NCBI GenBank assembly: GCA_028023455.1
Contig: JAQFVV010000022.1
Span: 5,969,100-6,033,099, forward strand
Length of the DNA: 64,000 bases
Direction of reading: 5' to 3'
Source of the DNA: Epiperipatus broadwayi
Lineage: Eukaryota; Onychophora; Udeonychophora; Euonychophora; Peripatidae
Under the pieces are notes generated by a model. That model searched no databases. It was not told the DNA's origin and saw only the letters and a list, made by a program, of their open reading frames with translations. Of the stretch, positions 1 through 10,859 are shown piece by piece. Position 1 is the first letter of the stretch. Each line of letters opens with the position of its first letter. Made by a program: the position numbers and the translations under genes.

Positions 1-235
1 GTGCATCTGCTTCTAACATTGGTGGAGAGAGAAAAGTTGAGATAAAGGATTTGGGAGTCGCAAGGAGTCTCTGACTCCTGCAGAACCTAGACTGGGACTA
101 ATCTATGGACTAGGAATCCAGGAACATGGTGTTTGGTCTGCAGTTTGATGATATGATGCATGAACCATACAGAGAATATATAACAAAATTTAATAATCAG
201 AATATGACCATTGCCACACATATGAGAAGGTAGGA
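1..235 (+). other. G+C-richer edge with possible exon
   Basis: The first ~230 bases are visibly richer in G+C than what follows. From an ATG at 126 a frame stays open to 229 and is followed at once by a donor-like AAG|GTAGG. The translated stretch has ordinary amino-acid variety rather than the Lys/Asn/Ile/Phe bias of A+T-rich junk. A possible acceptor-like AG lies just upstream (near 121). I do not recognise the peptide, and upstream frames have stops. It could be a first or internal exon of a host gene running off the left edge, or a transposon relic. This is inference from coding texture only. Confidence 0.22.
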
Positions 236-1297
236 ATGCAAATATATAGAGATATAAATAATAAATTATTAAACCTTCTGCCTACATGAATAAACATTAT
301 GAAACTTAATTTATATATAAACCATGAGCATCCTTAATTAACCACATATGATTATTTTATAATTAAAACCCATTCACAATAATTATTTTAATTATCATAA
401 TATTTGAAAATCTAATGAAATGACATTTAAGTATTAGGGAGATTAATTAACCCTAAAAAGACTAATAGCATGATCCATTATTTCTTACATAGCTTATATA
501 TGGATTGCAGTTTTAATTTATATAGACATTATATTGCATCGATAAGCAATGCAATAGGTACATTTCAACAACTTTATTAATATTACTTTTATGTAATGGA
601 ATTTTGAATTATAAATATGACTGCATTTATATCAGTTTCAATACATAAGATCATATTAATGAAATAGAATTATTAACCTTAGCAGCATGTGAAGTAACAA
701 TTTAAACAGAATTAAGATATTATTTTATCACAAATAGCTTTAATTACAAATTAGTTTTTAACACATGTAGGATTATATTTATAGAGAGTCACACATATAA
801 ACAAAAATATAATTTATAAATTAATTGAATAGAAATTGCTAGCATCCTTCATCAATTCTTCACATAATTTTAAGAATTGATACATAACCTTCCTTGATAT
901 GATTGGGGGGGGGGGGGAGGATAAGAGAAGAAACTAAGAAAAACAATTTATGTAGTGTTATTATTACTTTAAAAATTTAATAGTTTTAAATTTGGTGTCT
1001 TCTTGGTTCAATCCATCCCTTGGGATTTTGAGAGCAGAGGAGTGTAAACACCTTTAATGAACTGACATTTAACTTTCTCCATCAGTCAACATAATATACA
1101 TAAATAAAAATTGAAAATATATTTTTAATTTATTAAATAATTAAGCCAGCAGATTTAACATTAATAATGAATATTATATATAGATAATTTACAAGGTTAA
1201 GACTAGCTAATGAAATATATTAAAGAAAATTGAGTTACAGTTAAAACTGGGAATAAAATGAAAGCATTTTTACCAGAAATAAGATGATGAATTTGGG
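236..1297. other. A+T-rich spacer, no gene seen
   Basis: No open frame or recognisable element. The only distinctive thing is a homopolymer run of 13 G at 905-917, odd in so A+T-rich a region. Confidence 0.5.
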
Positions 1298-1569
1298 ACT
1301 TGCTATGATGTCTTTAGCCTGAAGGCATACAACTGTAATTATCTGATATTTGCATCGTCGGAAGAACACATGAACGTTATCATGGCAATGAAGACACTGA
1401 CATGACTAATTCTAGAGATTTGATTTTTTGTTACCTTGCTATGACATCATAAGCCTGAAGGCATACAGCTGTAATTATCTGATCTTTGCGTCATCGGAAG
1501 AACACATGAATGTTGTCATGGCAATGAAGATGCTGACATGACTAATTCGAAAGATTTGATTTTTTCATC
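1298..1569 (+). repeat. Two-copy 136-bp tandem duplication with a shared short frame
   Basis: Two head-to-tail units of 136 bp (1298-1433 and 1434-1569). In each unit the same frame is open for 35 codons to a TGA (1403-1405 and 1539-1541). Between the units I count five synonymous and five amino-acid-changing codon differences, and most of the latter are conservative (Val/Ile, Asn/Ser, Ile/Val). That pattern looks more protein-like than random drift, but 35 codons is short and I do not recognise the peptide. It may belong to the same decayed element as the Merlin-like fragment downstream. Confidence 0.6.
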
Positions 1570-1839
1570 CACGAGATTTTTTTCGTCTTGACCCGCGAGA
1601 TTTAAAAGTGGATTTTTTCCTATTTGTTGCATTGTTTTTTTCAGTACAGCAGCGTTTTTTTCAGTGCTTTAATTTTCAGTGCTTTAATATTTCAGCAATT
1701 TTTTTAGAAATTTTTTTAAATAAAACATTACTTTCTCAACAACTGTAAGTAACACATGTTATCTTCTATGATATTAAGTGGATGTATTTTATATTTTCTT
1801 AATTTTCCAGATTTTCCATTTTTAGACATCAATTTAGAA

Positions 1840-2010
1840 ATGGCTATTTTTGAAGCAAGAGATATGAAGTTGTGGGATCTCCCAAAATGTGAAGAAGAGG
1901 CGATAGCTTTCTTTCAATAAGAAGGAATTTTACACCATGTGAAATTGTGTGAAAACGGCCATGAGATGAAGAAGTACATCCATGGTACTGAAAATAAGCT
2001 AATTAATTAA
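1840..2010 (+). pseudogene. Merlin-like (IS1016/IS1595-type) transposase N-terminal fragment
   Basis: From an ATG at 1840 the frame reads an acidic start, then an aromatic-rich FFQ followed by an in-frame stop (TAA at 1918-1920), then EGILHHVKLCENGHEM and a stop at 2008. A short lead followed by G(I/L)LH and a C-x2-[CG]-x3-M zinc-ribbon-like element is how N-termini of eukaryotic Merlin / ISXO2-like transposases usually look; one expected Cys is replaced here. The DDE catalytic part is not found nearby, so this is at most an N-terminal exon. A pyrimidine-rich TTTTCCAG sits just upstream. The assignment rests on pattern memory of the family and is moderate at best. A short TTAA tandem run follows directly. 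Confidence 0.38.
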
Positions 2011-2543
2011 TTAATTAATAAGCTGAATCTTAAGTAGAACAACAAATATGTCTTCTAGATTATATACTATATCTGTACACATTTTATTTAATTAGAATCA
2101 TCAAAGAATCAAAATAATCAGAATAAGAATAATAATTACAATAATAATACAATGCCCCTTTTTATGCTTATATATATTATTTTATATTTGGGGTCTACTT
2201 TTTAATTCTTAATGGATTTAGTCCTGCCTTTGCTTCTAATTGATGTTCCATTAATCTTTTACTTCCTCATGCCTTTATGTGCAGCCGAATTGGTTTCCTT
2301 TCTTTTATTTTCATTTAACATCTTAAAGCATGTACAGACTCTAAAGGTGTTTAACTGTAACTATTACAGCTAATTGTATGTATAGATAGGGAAATACAGC
2401 ACTTACATTCTTTTCCTTAATGGCTTCCTACCTTTTTTCCATTGTATGAAATATTTAAACATTTTTTATTTAATTGATTCTACTTTTAACAAGATATATA
2501 AATCTTAAACTGGATTTCAATAGATTGTAAAAGACCCAGAAAG

Positions 2544-2699
2544 AGACCACATGTGAGATGGATGGATGAAATAAGAAAGTGTGCAAGGGTGATGTGGAGA
2601 AGAGAAGCTAAAGATCGGAGAAAATTGATTAAACTTGGAGAGATCTTCATCCTGCAGTGGATTGATAATGTTTGTTTGATGATGATGATTTTTTCTTAA
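2544..2699 (+). pseudogene. RTE-like LINE, reverse transcriptase C-terminal end
   Basis: An open frame of 51 codons ends at TAA 2697-2699. It reads the characteristic tail of RTE-type (BovB-like) non-LTR retrotransposon ORFs: RPHVRWMDEIRK, then a Trp-Arg-Arg and KDRR block, then LGEIFILQW, ending in a repeated GAT/ATG run. In this family the segment lies after the RT domain at the very C-terminus, so only the 3' end of a 5'-truncated copy is left. The upstream RT is absent. A more decayed copy of the same tail is at 6556-6670, and an endonuclease fragment of a probably related LINE is at 58078. Confidence 0.72.
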
Positions 2700-3749
2700 A
2701 ATAAAATAATGTGATTTACACAATGTTTTTAATTTTAAAAAATTTAAAATTATGCATGCACACATGCACATATTACAAATATGTGTGGATATTAAGAAAT
2801 AAATTATAATTGTATATGTACAATGGAAGGTAGGTTAATTGAAGTAAACATGAAGCAAGCATATATGCATACATATATGCACCACTTCAATATATACATA
2901 TTGTAAGGATTAACCAGTCCAATCCTTAAGATAGGTGCTTTTAAAAAAGGGAGAAGGGAGAAAAATCTATTTGTTACCTTAAATTTAAAGGAAGTGTTTT
3001 ATAACTTCCTTTGCATATCTCTGATTGTATGAATTGTTTTTTATTCATGCTTCAATTTATAATTTTTTTTAATGAAATGTTTTAATTTTCACTATTATTA
3101 TTATTTGTTTAAAGTTAATATTTTGTTTACATTTATATTATGAATGCAAAATAATATAAAAATAAAAGGACGCTTAAATTATGGATAAATTTCTATCATT
3201 AATCATTTTTTATTGCAGTGATGATTAAATGTATGTGTGAATAGTTCATGAAGAAAATGGAGAACTGCTTTGTTTATTTTTTCTCTTTACATAAAATTCA
3301 TTTAAGGTTATTTATTAATATCAATTCTTATTAAGCGCAATGTCAGCACGTAATACTTATATAAAGCTAAAGCTTTAGTACATGCGCCTTGTGTGCTTAA
3401 TTTAGCAAGAGAGAATTATTTGTATTATTTTATTACTTTATTTTGGATGCCTAAATATTCTAAAAAATTATTGTGTGGTATGTGTGTGTGTGTGAACCTT
3501 TACAGATAATAATAAGAAAGCTTTTATGAGACACAAGAAGCTGGAGATAGTTGAAAATTAGTATGGATTTGCTGATGCAATAAAAAAGAAATAGAATTTT
3601 GAAGAAGGATTATTATTATCAACTCAATTTTTTCTTCTCCGGCATTTGTTTACACTTCCACCTATTTTAGCAAAACTTTTATTTGATTATTTTATTATTA
3701 CTGGATTTTAGAATAAATATTTTTTTTATAATGTGTGAACAAGCTATAA
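2700..3749. other. A+T-rich spacer
   Basis: No gene recognised. A short (TG)n run is at 3479-3494. Otherwise simple A/T-rich sequence. Confidence 0.5.
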
Positions 3750-3986
3750 AGCTATATCATTAAAAAATTAAGTTGTACAAAGTTTCATCAACTCCTTAAT
3801 GGTCAATTCCATCAGCCAGAAAATCATAAGAACAAAATGTTGAAGAAGGAAAACATAAGGAACAACATTCTATCTAAATCTCTGAAGAAGAAAGATGCCA
3901 ATGTCATGAATGACAAAGCATTTCCAAGAAATATTAATTTGTCTTACCTGTTTATGATTGTTATTGTAAAAGAAATAAGCATTTAA
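3750..3986 (+). other. Unassigned 78-codon open frame
   Basis: Stop-to-stop frame, open from 3750 to TAA 3984-3986. The middle (about 3783-3950) has mixed codon use rich in Lys, Asn, Gln, His and Ser and looks more coding-like than its surroundings. I do not recognise it. There is no convincing donor site and only weak acceptor candidates upstream, so a terminal exon or a transposon remnant are both possible. Low confidence. Confidence 0.15.
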
Positions 3987-4006
3987 CTAATAGATTATTC
4001 AGGGTA

Positions 4007-4028
4007 TTTTTTTTTTAAAAAAAAAAAA
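4007..4028. repeat. T-run/A-run dyad (T10A12)
   Basis: A run of T directly joined to a run of A, self-complementary. The same T(8-10)A(8-12) dyad recurs at 6786-6801, 11523-11540, 19077-19092 and 32213-32233. Origin unknown. Confidence 0.7.
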
Positions 4029-4308
4029 GAACTGTGTCACATAAACAAAGATTTCTTTCAGCAATCTTATTACTATCTATCTTTGCATTGAAGTCATTGG
4101 GGAATCAAGTTTGAAGATAAGAATATGAACTTTAAAATTATACAGAACTTTGAATATAAAAAAAGAAATATAAAGAGAAAGGTCAAAACTGGTTATTATT
4201 AATATTTATTTTTTGTATATATTCTGATTTTTTTTTAGAATTTCCATTGAAAACTTAGAAATAAAGAACAGGCATTTAATTTAATGTTATGTGATACATT
4301 ATTTATAT

Positions 4309-4788
4309 CAGGGGTGGCCAACTTTTGTGTTCATAAGATCCACTTTTTATTTTTAAAATGTTTTGCGATCGACTTGTTGTCATAGGCGATCGGCTTGTTA
4401 TAGACATAGTCTAAGTGGAGGGAGGTGTGAAATATATACCATTTTTATGTATCTACCTAGTAAAAAATAATTATTTAACGGGCCAAAAAACTCATGTCCG
4501 GGGGGAATTAAAGCAACATAAGTAATTATTAACAATATTTATTAATTCAAATTAGCTACATTAAATCAAGATTTAAAATATTATTTTCAATAATGATAAG
4601 ACTTAGTGGACTTCATCTATCTAGAATTGAAAAAAAATTTAGAACAAAAATAACAAAAAAACTTGAAAATCTTGACTTAATATGTTTCACTCGTTACCCG
4701 ACAGCTCTTGCCAGATTGGCCTCGCGATCGACCAAAAGTGGCTTTGTGATCGACCCGCAGATCACAATTGACTTGTTGGACACCCCTG
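4309..4788 (+). mobile_element. 480-bp non-autonomous hAT (MITE), recent
   Basis: The ends are inverted: CAGGGGTGGCCAAC at the left and, read from the right end inward, CAGGGGTGTCCAAC, with one mismatch. The element is bracketed by a perfect 8-bp target duplication ATTTATAT (4301-4308 and 4789-4796). Eight-bp duplications with central TA (nnnTAnnn) are typical of the Buster group of hAT elements. Both ends are rich in GATCGAC-type words. The internal frame at 4593-4868 has no similarity that I recognise, and there is no transposase, so it must have moved in trans. The perfect duplication suggests a fairly young insertion. Confidence 0.88.
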
Positions 4789-4796
4789 ATTTATAT

Positions 4797-5334
4797 CATG
4801 CAAATATTTGTTTAATGAATGATTTGAATTTAAATATATACAAAAAATTGGGCTACCTAAATTATTAAACCATTATTATTAATAACATAAATTTTTTTTG
4901 GACTTGTGATAATTTATTTAGTTGTTGAAATTATATCTTTAAAGGTGAATTAATCTTGTAGTGGGTTTGAGTTATAATGTGAGGTTTTGTACACTTTAAC
5001 TCATTTCAAGTACATAGTTAAAAATCAGTGACTCTGTAAAATTGTATTGATGTGTGTATTTATTGGATTCCTTTTGAATATAAATGAAGTGAAAATGTTA
5101 TTTGAGTTCAGAAATTAATACTCCTACTGTATTTAGATATTTTGCCATTTGATAAAATGATCTGTCATTATGTATATTTATGTTTTAGTTATTTTTGCAA
5201 GAATAGTATTCTCAAAGACTAGATATATTTAAACTTAAAGTGGGTTTTATATATTTGGAGAAGTAATAATTATTCACCAGAGAAAACATATTTATATCAT
5301 TTCAAGTTATTTATTTATTAATTAAATAAGATAT
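4797..5334. other. A+T-rich spacer
   Basis: Nothing recognised. Confidence 0.5.
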
Positions 5335-5632
5335 TATATTATCTATTTACATAATATAGATGGCATTTATTAATATTATAATAATAAATAATTACATTCA
5401 AATATCAGCCTTTCAAGCTAATTGTGCATACGCTTTTGCAAGTGTTAATAATAATAAATGAATACTTTCTCTCCAATACAAGATATAGTATTTATGCAGG
5501 AATAAAATGAATCACTTATTCCTATGACTCAAATGTTTATATATGAGCAAATCTGAAATACTGGCAAGGAAAGCGTGAAGATGGAACAGTCATTTTAAAT
5601 TACTATATACGATGTCTGAATGAATAATGTTT
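5335..5632 (-). mobile_element. Unclassified retroposon, monomeric copy
   Basis: Reverse-complement match over most of its length to the repeat at 55475-56007. Shared landmarks include the words for GCTTGAAAGGC, TTTGCACAATT-like, TGTATTGG and ATTCCTGCA. It ends near 5630 where the 5.4-kb and 55.7-kb copies stop matching. No tRNA-type promoter boxes and no hammerhead core are visible, so the class is unknown. Confidence 0.6.
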
Positions 5633-6182
5633 ATTATAACAAACATGATATTCCTAAATTATTTGGGAATTATTTATAATAGAATTGCTATTCATTATTA
5701 TTGTTGCCATTCCTTATTTATATAAATAATATATTAACTTATTAATTCACTAAAAATTGATTTTGTATATATTTTTTTAAGATTACATCACTTATCAAAG
5801 GTTTTGGGCAACAGATTATAATAACTAATTAATATATTTAACTTGCCCTAAGATTTTCAAATCAACATTTAATATCCTTTGAACTTTATTTTTATATACT
5901 TTATCCCATTGTTGAGAAGAGATTCATTGATTGAACATTGGCTTGTCATACATTCTTTTTAAACTAATACAAATTTATGGATATAATTAAATTAAATGCC
6001 TTTTTTACTGTTACATTTTAGCTTGTATAAATTCATGGGACATTATTAAACAAATTCTCCACTTCCTTGTTATTGCAATATATAACATTTGGCATGTACT
6101 TAATCATCTAAGAATTGAATGCTTTTTTGGATCATATAGCAACATAAATAAAGATACATGTTGGAATCCTCAAAGATATATG

Positions 6183-6334
6183 GCTTATAACACTTCTTCC
6201 ATATACACTTTAATGCAACAAATTTTCTTAAAAACTTCTTTATTTTTCTTACAGTTTCGACTGTCCAGCAGTCTTCATCAGAGCTCTAAGAAAATTTGTT
6301 GCATTAAAGTGTATATGGAAGAAGTGTTATAAGC
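6183..6334 (-). repeat. Perfect 48-bp foldback around a hammerhead-like core
   Basis: Left arm 6183-6230 and right arm 6287-6334 are exact reverse complements (48 of 48). The 56-bp loop on the minus strand holds CTGATGA (6275-6281), a 5-bp stem GACTG/CAGTC with a CTGGA loop, and GAAAC. This is the catalytic-core half and stem II of a hammerhead. One extra A follows the CTGATGA box, and stems I and III are poor. Perfect arms imply either a recent origin or constraint. Core sequences of this type are known from Penelope-like elements. Confidence 0.75.
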
Positions 6335-6555
6335 AATATATATGATTATATGAAGATATGCAAAGAAAGTGAAAGAGAAGAATAAGAGATATATCAAAGA
6401 CAAATAAGAGAACAAACTAGTATTACTGATACATTTAAAATAATTAAAAGGCTAAAATAAAGACGGGCTAAGCATGTTTCTAAAAAAGATGACATATAGA
6501 TAAAGAATTGTAGTTTTAATTGGATCCTAAGAAATTATGAGAAACTATATGTTAT

Positions 6556-6670
6556 ATAGATAGATGAGATAAGGAAGTTTTTTGGAGTGATATGGAGAAG
6601 AATAAATAGCTTTAGATAGGAGAAACTGGATTAAAATCTGAAAGACTTTTATTCTGCAGTGGATTAATAG
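6556..6670 (+). pseudogene. Decayed second copy of the RTE-like LINE tail
   Basis: Nucleotide similarity to 2560-2670 is clear (GATGAGATAAGGAAG, TGATATGGAGAAGA, TTCTGCAGTGGATTAATA), but stops and small indels break the frame. Only the extreme C-terminal segment is present. Confidence 0.6.
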
Positions 6671-7954
6671 TGATTAAAAATTGTATAAACGAAATCTATA
6701 CTATTATTAACACATACAAAAATAAGTACTTGAAAATAAAATGTATTTATTTCTATTTACATCTGTTAAATATTCAAAAGAAAACTTTTTTTTAAAAAAA
6801 AGATTATTTTGCACTATTTTGAAATTACTCTTTCAAATTAATCATCAAGGGAAGAAGTTTTTGGCTATCAAGGATTTAAGAATATTATTCATGGCGGATG
6901 TATAAGAAGACTTACAGCAATAGAAATGTATGTTGAATAAACACACGATGTGAAGTTTATGCAGCCAAGCAAGAAGGTAAATTCTCTTAAACAAAATAAT
7001 TTACATCAATCTAGAAATGTTTCGAATATATATATGTTTATTATATTTTGATAATAAATCTTATTTAAAATTTATATGTAATATATATGTGTGTGGATGT
7101 GTGTGTGCATCTAAATGATCGCTCTTATTTAAAATTTGAGCCTAAATATATATGGGTGTGTGTTCGTGCACATCTAAATGCATGATTATGAATATTTATT
7201 TGTAATAATAAAGATGTGGAACATTTTCAGAAAGAGGACTGATATTTTCAGCTTTCTATTTAGATTGATGGGAATATTTCAAATAATAGTCTGTGTTTTC
7301 AAAAGATAGTGGGAAGACTTAAATTATTCAAAATTTATAAAACAGACTACGAAAAACTAATTTTAATAATTAATAAAAGCAAAATGTAATAGCAAACGTA
7401 GATTAGAAAATCAACAATATATGTGTATATATATTAAAGCGCCCAAACATCCGCCCACTATCAATCATAAATAATCCTTTTATCAAAATAAGGGTACTGT
7501 TTGCTTGATTAAAGAGGCTGGTGCTTTATGATTAGCATCAGGTAGAGGTTTGATTATTTCAATATTTTCGTTCAACTTATGCTGTATTGACTATTTTATA
7601 TACATATACTAAACAACACCAACTATACTTTAAACTTCTAGCTAAATTTCTACTTTAGAATCAACTATTTGATTTTATTGTCTTAAATACCTTTATCAAG
7701 TCAAAACAAATATAAAGGTAAAATAAAATAAAAAATTATGACCCAAAGTAACCACCACATTGTGTTAATTCGTAGCACTATTACAATTATCTATAAAGTT
7801 AAATGTTATTTTTATTAAATTCATAGCTTCAGATTTATGGTTGAATTATTAGGTTTTCTTTAATTTATTTTCTTTAATTAATTACAAAAAAAATTATCAC
7901 AGAATTTCTGTCAAGCAAAATACAGTTATTAGTATCATATCTGCTTACATGTGT
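6671..7954. other. A+T-rich spacer
   Basis: No gene. Around 6845-6980 there is a short frame ending in a good donor-like AAG|GTAAAT, but it contains an in-frame TAA, so I do not call an exon. TG/TA microsatellite patches at about 7085-7170. Confidence 0.45.
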
Positions 7955-8429
7955 AGCTGAACTAAGATGCTTCTTAACCATTCCACTTTTACCCACATTC
8001 ATTTGTATAAGGAATATATATTTTGATCCTTGAAGCTGAACTAAGATGCTTCTTAACCACTCCACTTTTATGCACAATCATATAAATAAGGAATTTATCT
8101 TCTGATCCTAGAAGCTAAACTAGGATGTTTCTTAACCACTCCACTTTTATGCACAGTCATATAAGTAAGGAATTTATATTCTGATCCTTGAAGCTGAACT
8201 AAAATGCTTCTTAACCACCCCACTTTTACACACATTCATATGCATAAGGAATTGTATATTCTGATTCTTGCAGCTGAACTAAGATGCTTCTTAACCACTC
8301 TACTTTTATGCATAGTTGTATAAATAAGGAATATATATTCTGATCCTTAAAGCTGAACTAAGATGCTTCTTAACCACTCCACTTTTGTGCACAGTCAAAT
8401 GAATAAGGAATTATATATCCCAATCCTGA
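7955..8429. repeat. 79-bp satellite, six copies
   Basis: Units begin with AGCTGAACTAAGATG at 7955, 8034, 8113, 8192, 8272 and 8351. Spacing is 79, 79, 79, 80 and 79 bp. Each unit contains CTTCTTAACCACTCCACTTT and ATAAGGAAT. Copies differ at several sites, so the array is not newly made. Frames through it are accidental. Confidence 0.93.
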
Positions 8430-9189
8430 TAAACACTTACTACCATTTTGATTGTATTTTAAACCAAATTTGTTAAATAAGACAAAAGAAAGTGTTGATA
8501 ACAAGTGTATGCCAAGAGTAGTATATAAAATACATTGTGCAGGTATAAAATTTTATTTTGGTGAGATGAATGTATGTTTAAATGAGAAAATAAATTAAAA
8601 TTGGTTAAAAATTGTTTTATTTCAGCTTCTTATGTTCATAAATATGGCATTAGTCTCAAAATTTTTATTTGAAATTAATGAAAAAAGGTAAACAACTCTT
8701 TATAATTCAATCTTATAACTCTAAAACTATTAATTTGATGCAAATATTTTTAAACTTTACAAATAGTTGGAATATTATTATGATCTATGGACAAAGTGGT
8801 ATAATTACTTTACATTATGGACAGTGTATTGGGATTATTTGAATTCTAACTGGATTTTTATTTTATTTTCTTATTTATTTTGTCTTAATAAGATTATTTA
8901 AGGCAACAAAATTATTAGCAGTTGATACTAATTAGAAATGTGGCTAAAAATATAATTCTTATTACTTCTACTTTAGCTTTGGCTTTTAATGTTATTCTTC
9001 AATAAACTCAATAAAAGAGTTATCATGGGTTAATGGAGAAATTGTTTAGCCTCAGGAAAATTGTCAGTTAATAATAATTGATAGTTTCCTGGCAATACCA
9101 AAGGCTAAACTTATCTCTGTTTACTTGAACATAATCTCTATATGTCTATTCTTTATTACAATAACAATCCCTGAAAATATTAAATTCAA
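8430..9189. other. A+T-rich spacer
   Basis: Nothing recognised. Confidence 0.5.
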
Positions 9190-10315
9190 CATAAATATAT
9201 GTAATAGCCATAAACTTATCTCAGCCATTAATTTTTAATCTGCTATCAAAGACACTTCCTTAAGTAAAAACTGGTTTCTCATTTTTCATTTTGTTCTAAG
9301 ATCTTAATATAGATAAGAAAGTTGGCACTTGGACTATTATAGATTGAGATTTTTATATTTCCAGAAGTTTAAATAAACTCAGTTAAACAGAAAAATAAAT
9401 TTAACTTTCAAACCCTACTACTATTAATTAGTACTTAGATAATATACCTGATTTTGCTCAAAGCTGGGAGTTTCATAAATGTAATTACATGGTAACAATC
9501 ACAAATTTATTTAAACCATGAATATTCAATTTGTTATTAAGGCAATCTCCTTAAGTAAAAGATAGATTCCCATCTTTCACTCTAGTCTAATGCAGGGGAG
9601 AGCAAATAGTGAGCCAAGGGCCACATGTGGCCTTCTAAGTGTTTTTATATGGCCCACCAAGACAATCAGAAAAATCCACCTTGAACTGAGATTTTCTTCC
9701 CATGCATGACTGAAGATTTGTCTCTTATTTTTCACTAGGATGGCCACATCAATACACATGCACAGTGTAGATACGATGTGCAGTTATTTTCCAGTTGATC
9801 TGGTTAATTTCAATTTTGTTTTTGCATTAGCAAATATATGCATTTCTAACTTTAGTGAAACCATGAACCCTCCAAAAACATGTAAAATTGGTGATGAACA
9901 TCATGTGTTTAATGAAGAATGAACAAACAATATTTTTTGGTAATACAGGGAATAAAGTAGTGTGTTTATTGTGTCATGAAAAAAAGGTGCGGTTCTCTGC
10001 TAATCTTTGCTGTCACAAAGTGACCCCCGATGTGACCCTCCACCAACCTCTGTGGGACCCTGAGCCAAAACAATTGCCTACCCCTGGTCTAAGGGTTTAT
10101 TTAAATTTCTAGGAATGTTCAAATAGCACTTTCTTTTCTATATTAAAGTCTTGAACCAGAGTGAATGATGGAGATTCATCTTATACTTAAGGAGTTTGCC
10201 TTGATAATAGATTAAAGATTCATTATTTAGATAAGTTTGTGGCTATTATCATATGGTTATATTTTTAAAATCAGTTTGACATTGAGCAAAATCTTATGTA
10301 TTATCTAAGTAATAT
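9190..10315. mobile_element. Foldback element interrupted by a hAT insertion
   Basis: Sequence at about 9190-9390, and again at about 9430-9580, is the reverse complement of about 10095-10315. Shared landmarks are CTCCTTAAG, TAGCCA(T/C)AAACTTATCT and GATTTTGCTCAA. The left side therefore holds two related arms and the right side one. The 494-bp hAT derivative (9593-10086) sits between them and is clearly younger. No coding capacity. Confidence 0.65.
9593..10086 (+). mobile_element. 494-bp hAT derivative with BED-finger relic
   Basis: Inverted ends CAGGGGAGAGCAAA on the left and CAGGGGTAGGCAAT read in from the right. The target duplication is GTCTAATG (9585-9592) versus GTCTAAGG (10087-10094), 7 of 8, again of nnnTAnnn form. 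Unlike a plain MITE it retains the start of the transposase: from ATG 9863 the frame reads Asp-Glu-His then VFNEE, hits TGA at 9920-9922 where the family has Trp, shifts frame, and continues GNKVVCLLCHEKK. This is the C-x2-C half of a BED zinc finger. The rest of the transposase was deleted, so the element is non-autonomous. Confidence 0.85.
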
Positions 10316-10859
10316 ATACAGATGGTAATGTCTCATGGCATTCAACAATATAATAGTTTGAGTGCATATATATAAAGTTGAAAAGTAGCAATGAACACAA
10401 ACAAAAATTTCTTATAGATATTTAAAATATATACACTGTTAATATCAGATTAATGATTAAATAATAATTTTTATATTTAAAAATTATTATAAATTATTGT
10501 ATTTTAAATCAAGCATTAAAAAAGGTCTATTCAATGTTTTAAAAAATCTGAAACAAGCTTGTTTTCATTTTATAATAGATAATATTTATAAAATTCTCGT
10601 ATCTATTTTTAATTAGATTAAATAAGATTTTTTTAATTAAAATTACTTTTAATAAATAAAAATTATATAATATACTTTGATTTTAAATTTTACAATCTGA
10701 TTTTGTTTGAAGTATTAAGAAAATTTTTGATAAAAATTATGTGAATTGAAAAGAGATATTAACTTGTTTTTTTATTGTTTTCAAATTCCACCATATATAA
10801 AGAGCAGTTTGAGTAAAAAAATGGACAACATTATTAAGTTATAAAGAGAAGGCAGATAT
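10316..10859. other. A+T-rich spacer
   Basis: Nothing recognised. Confidence 0.5.

Noticed and set aside
7955-8429. Regular 79-bp units considered as a CRISPR array
   Set aside because: The whole unit is repeated with diffuse divergence, without short constant repeats separated by unique spacers, and the genome is eukaryotic. It is a satellite.
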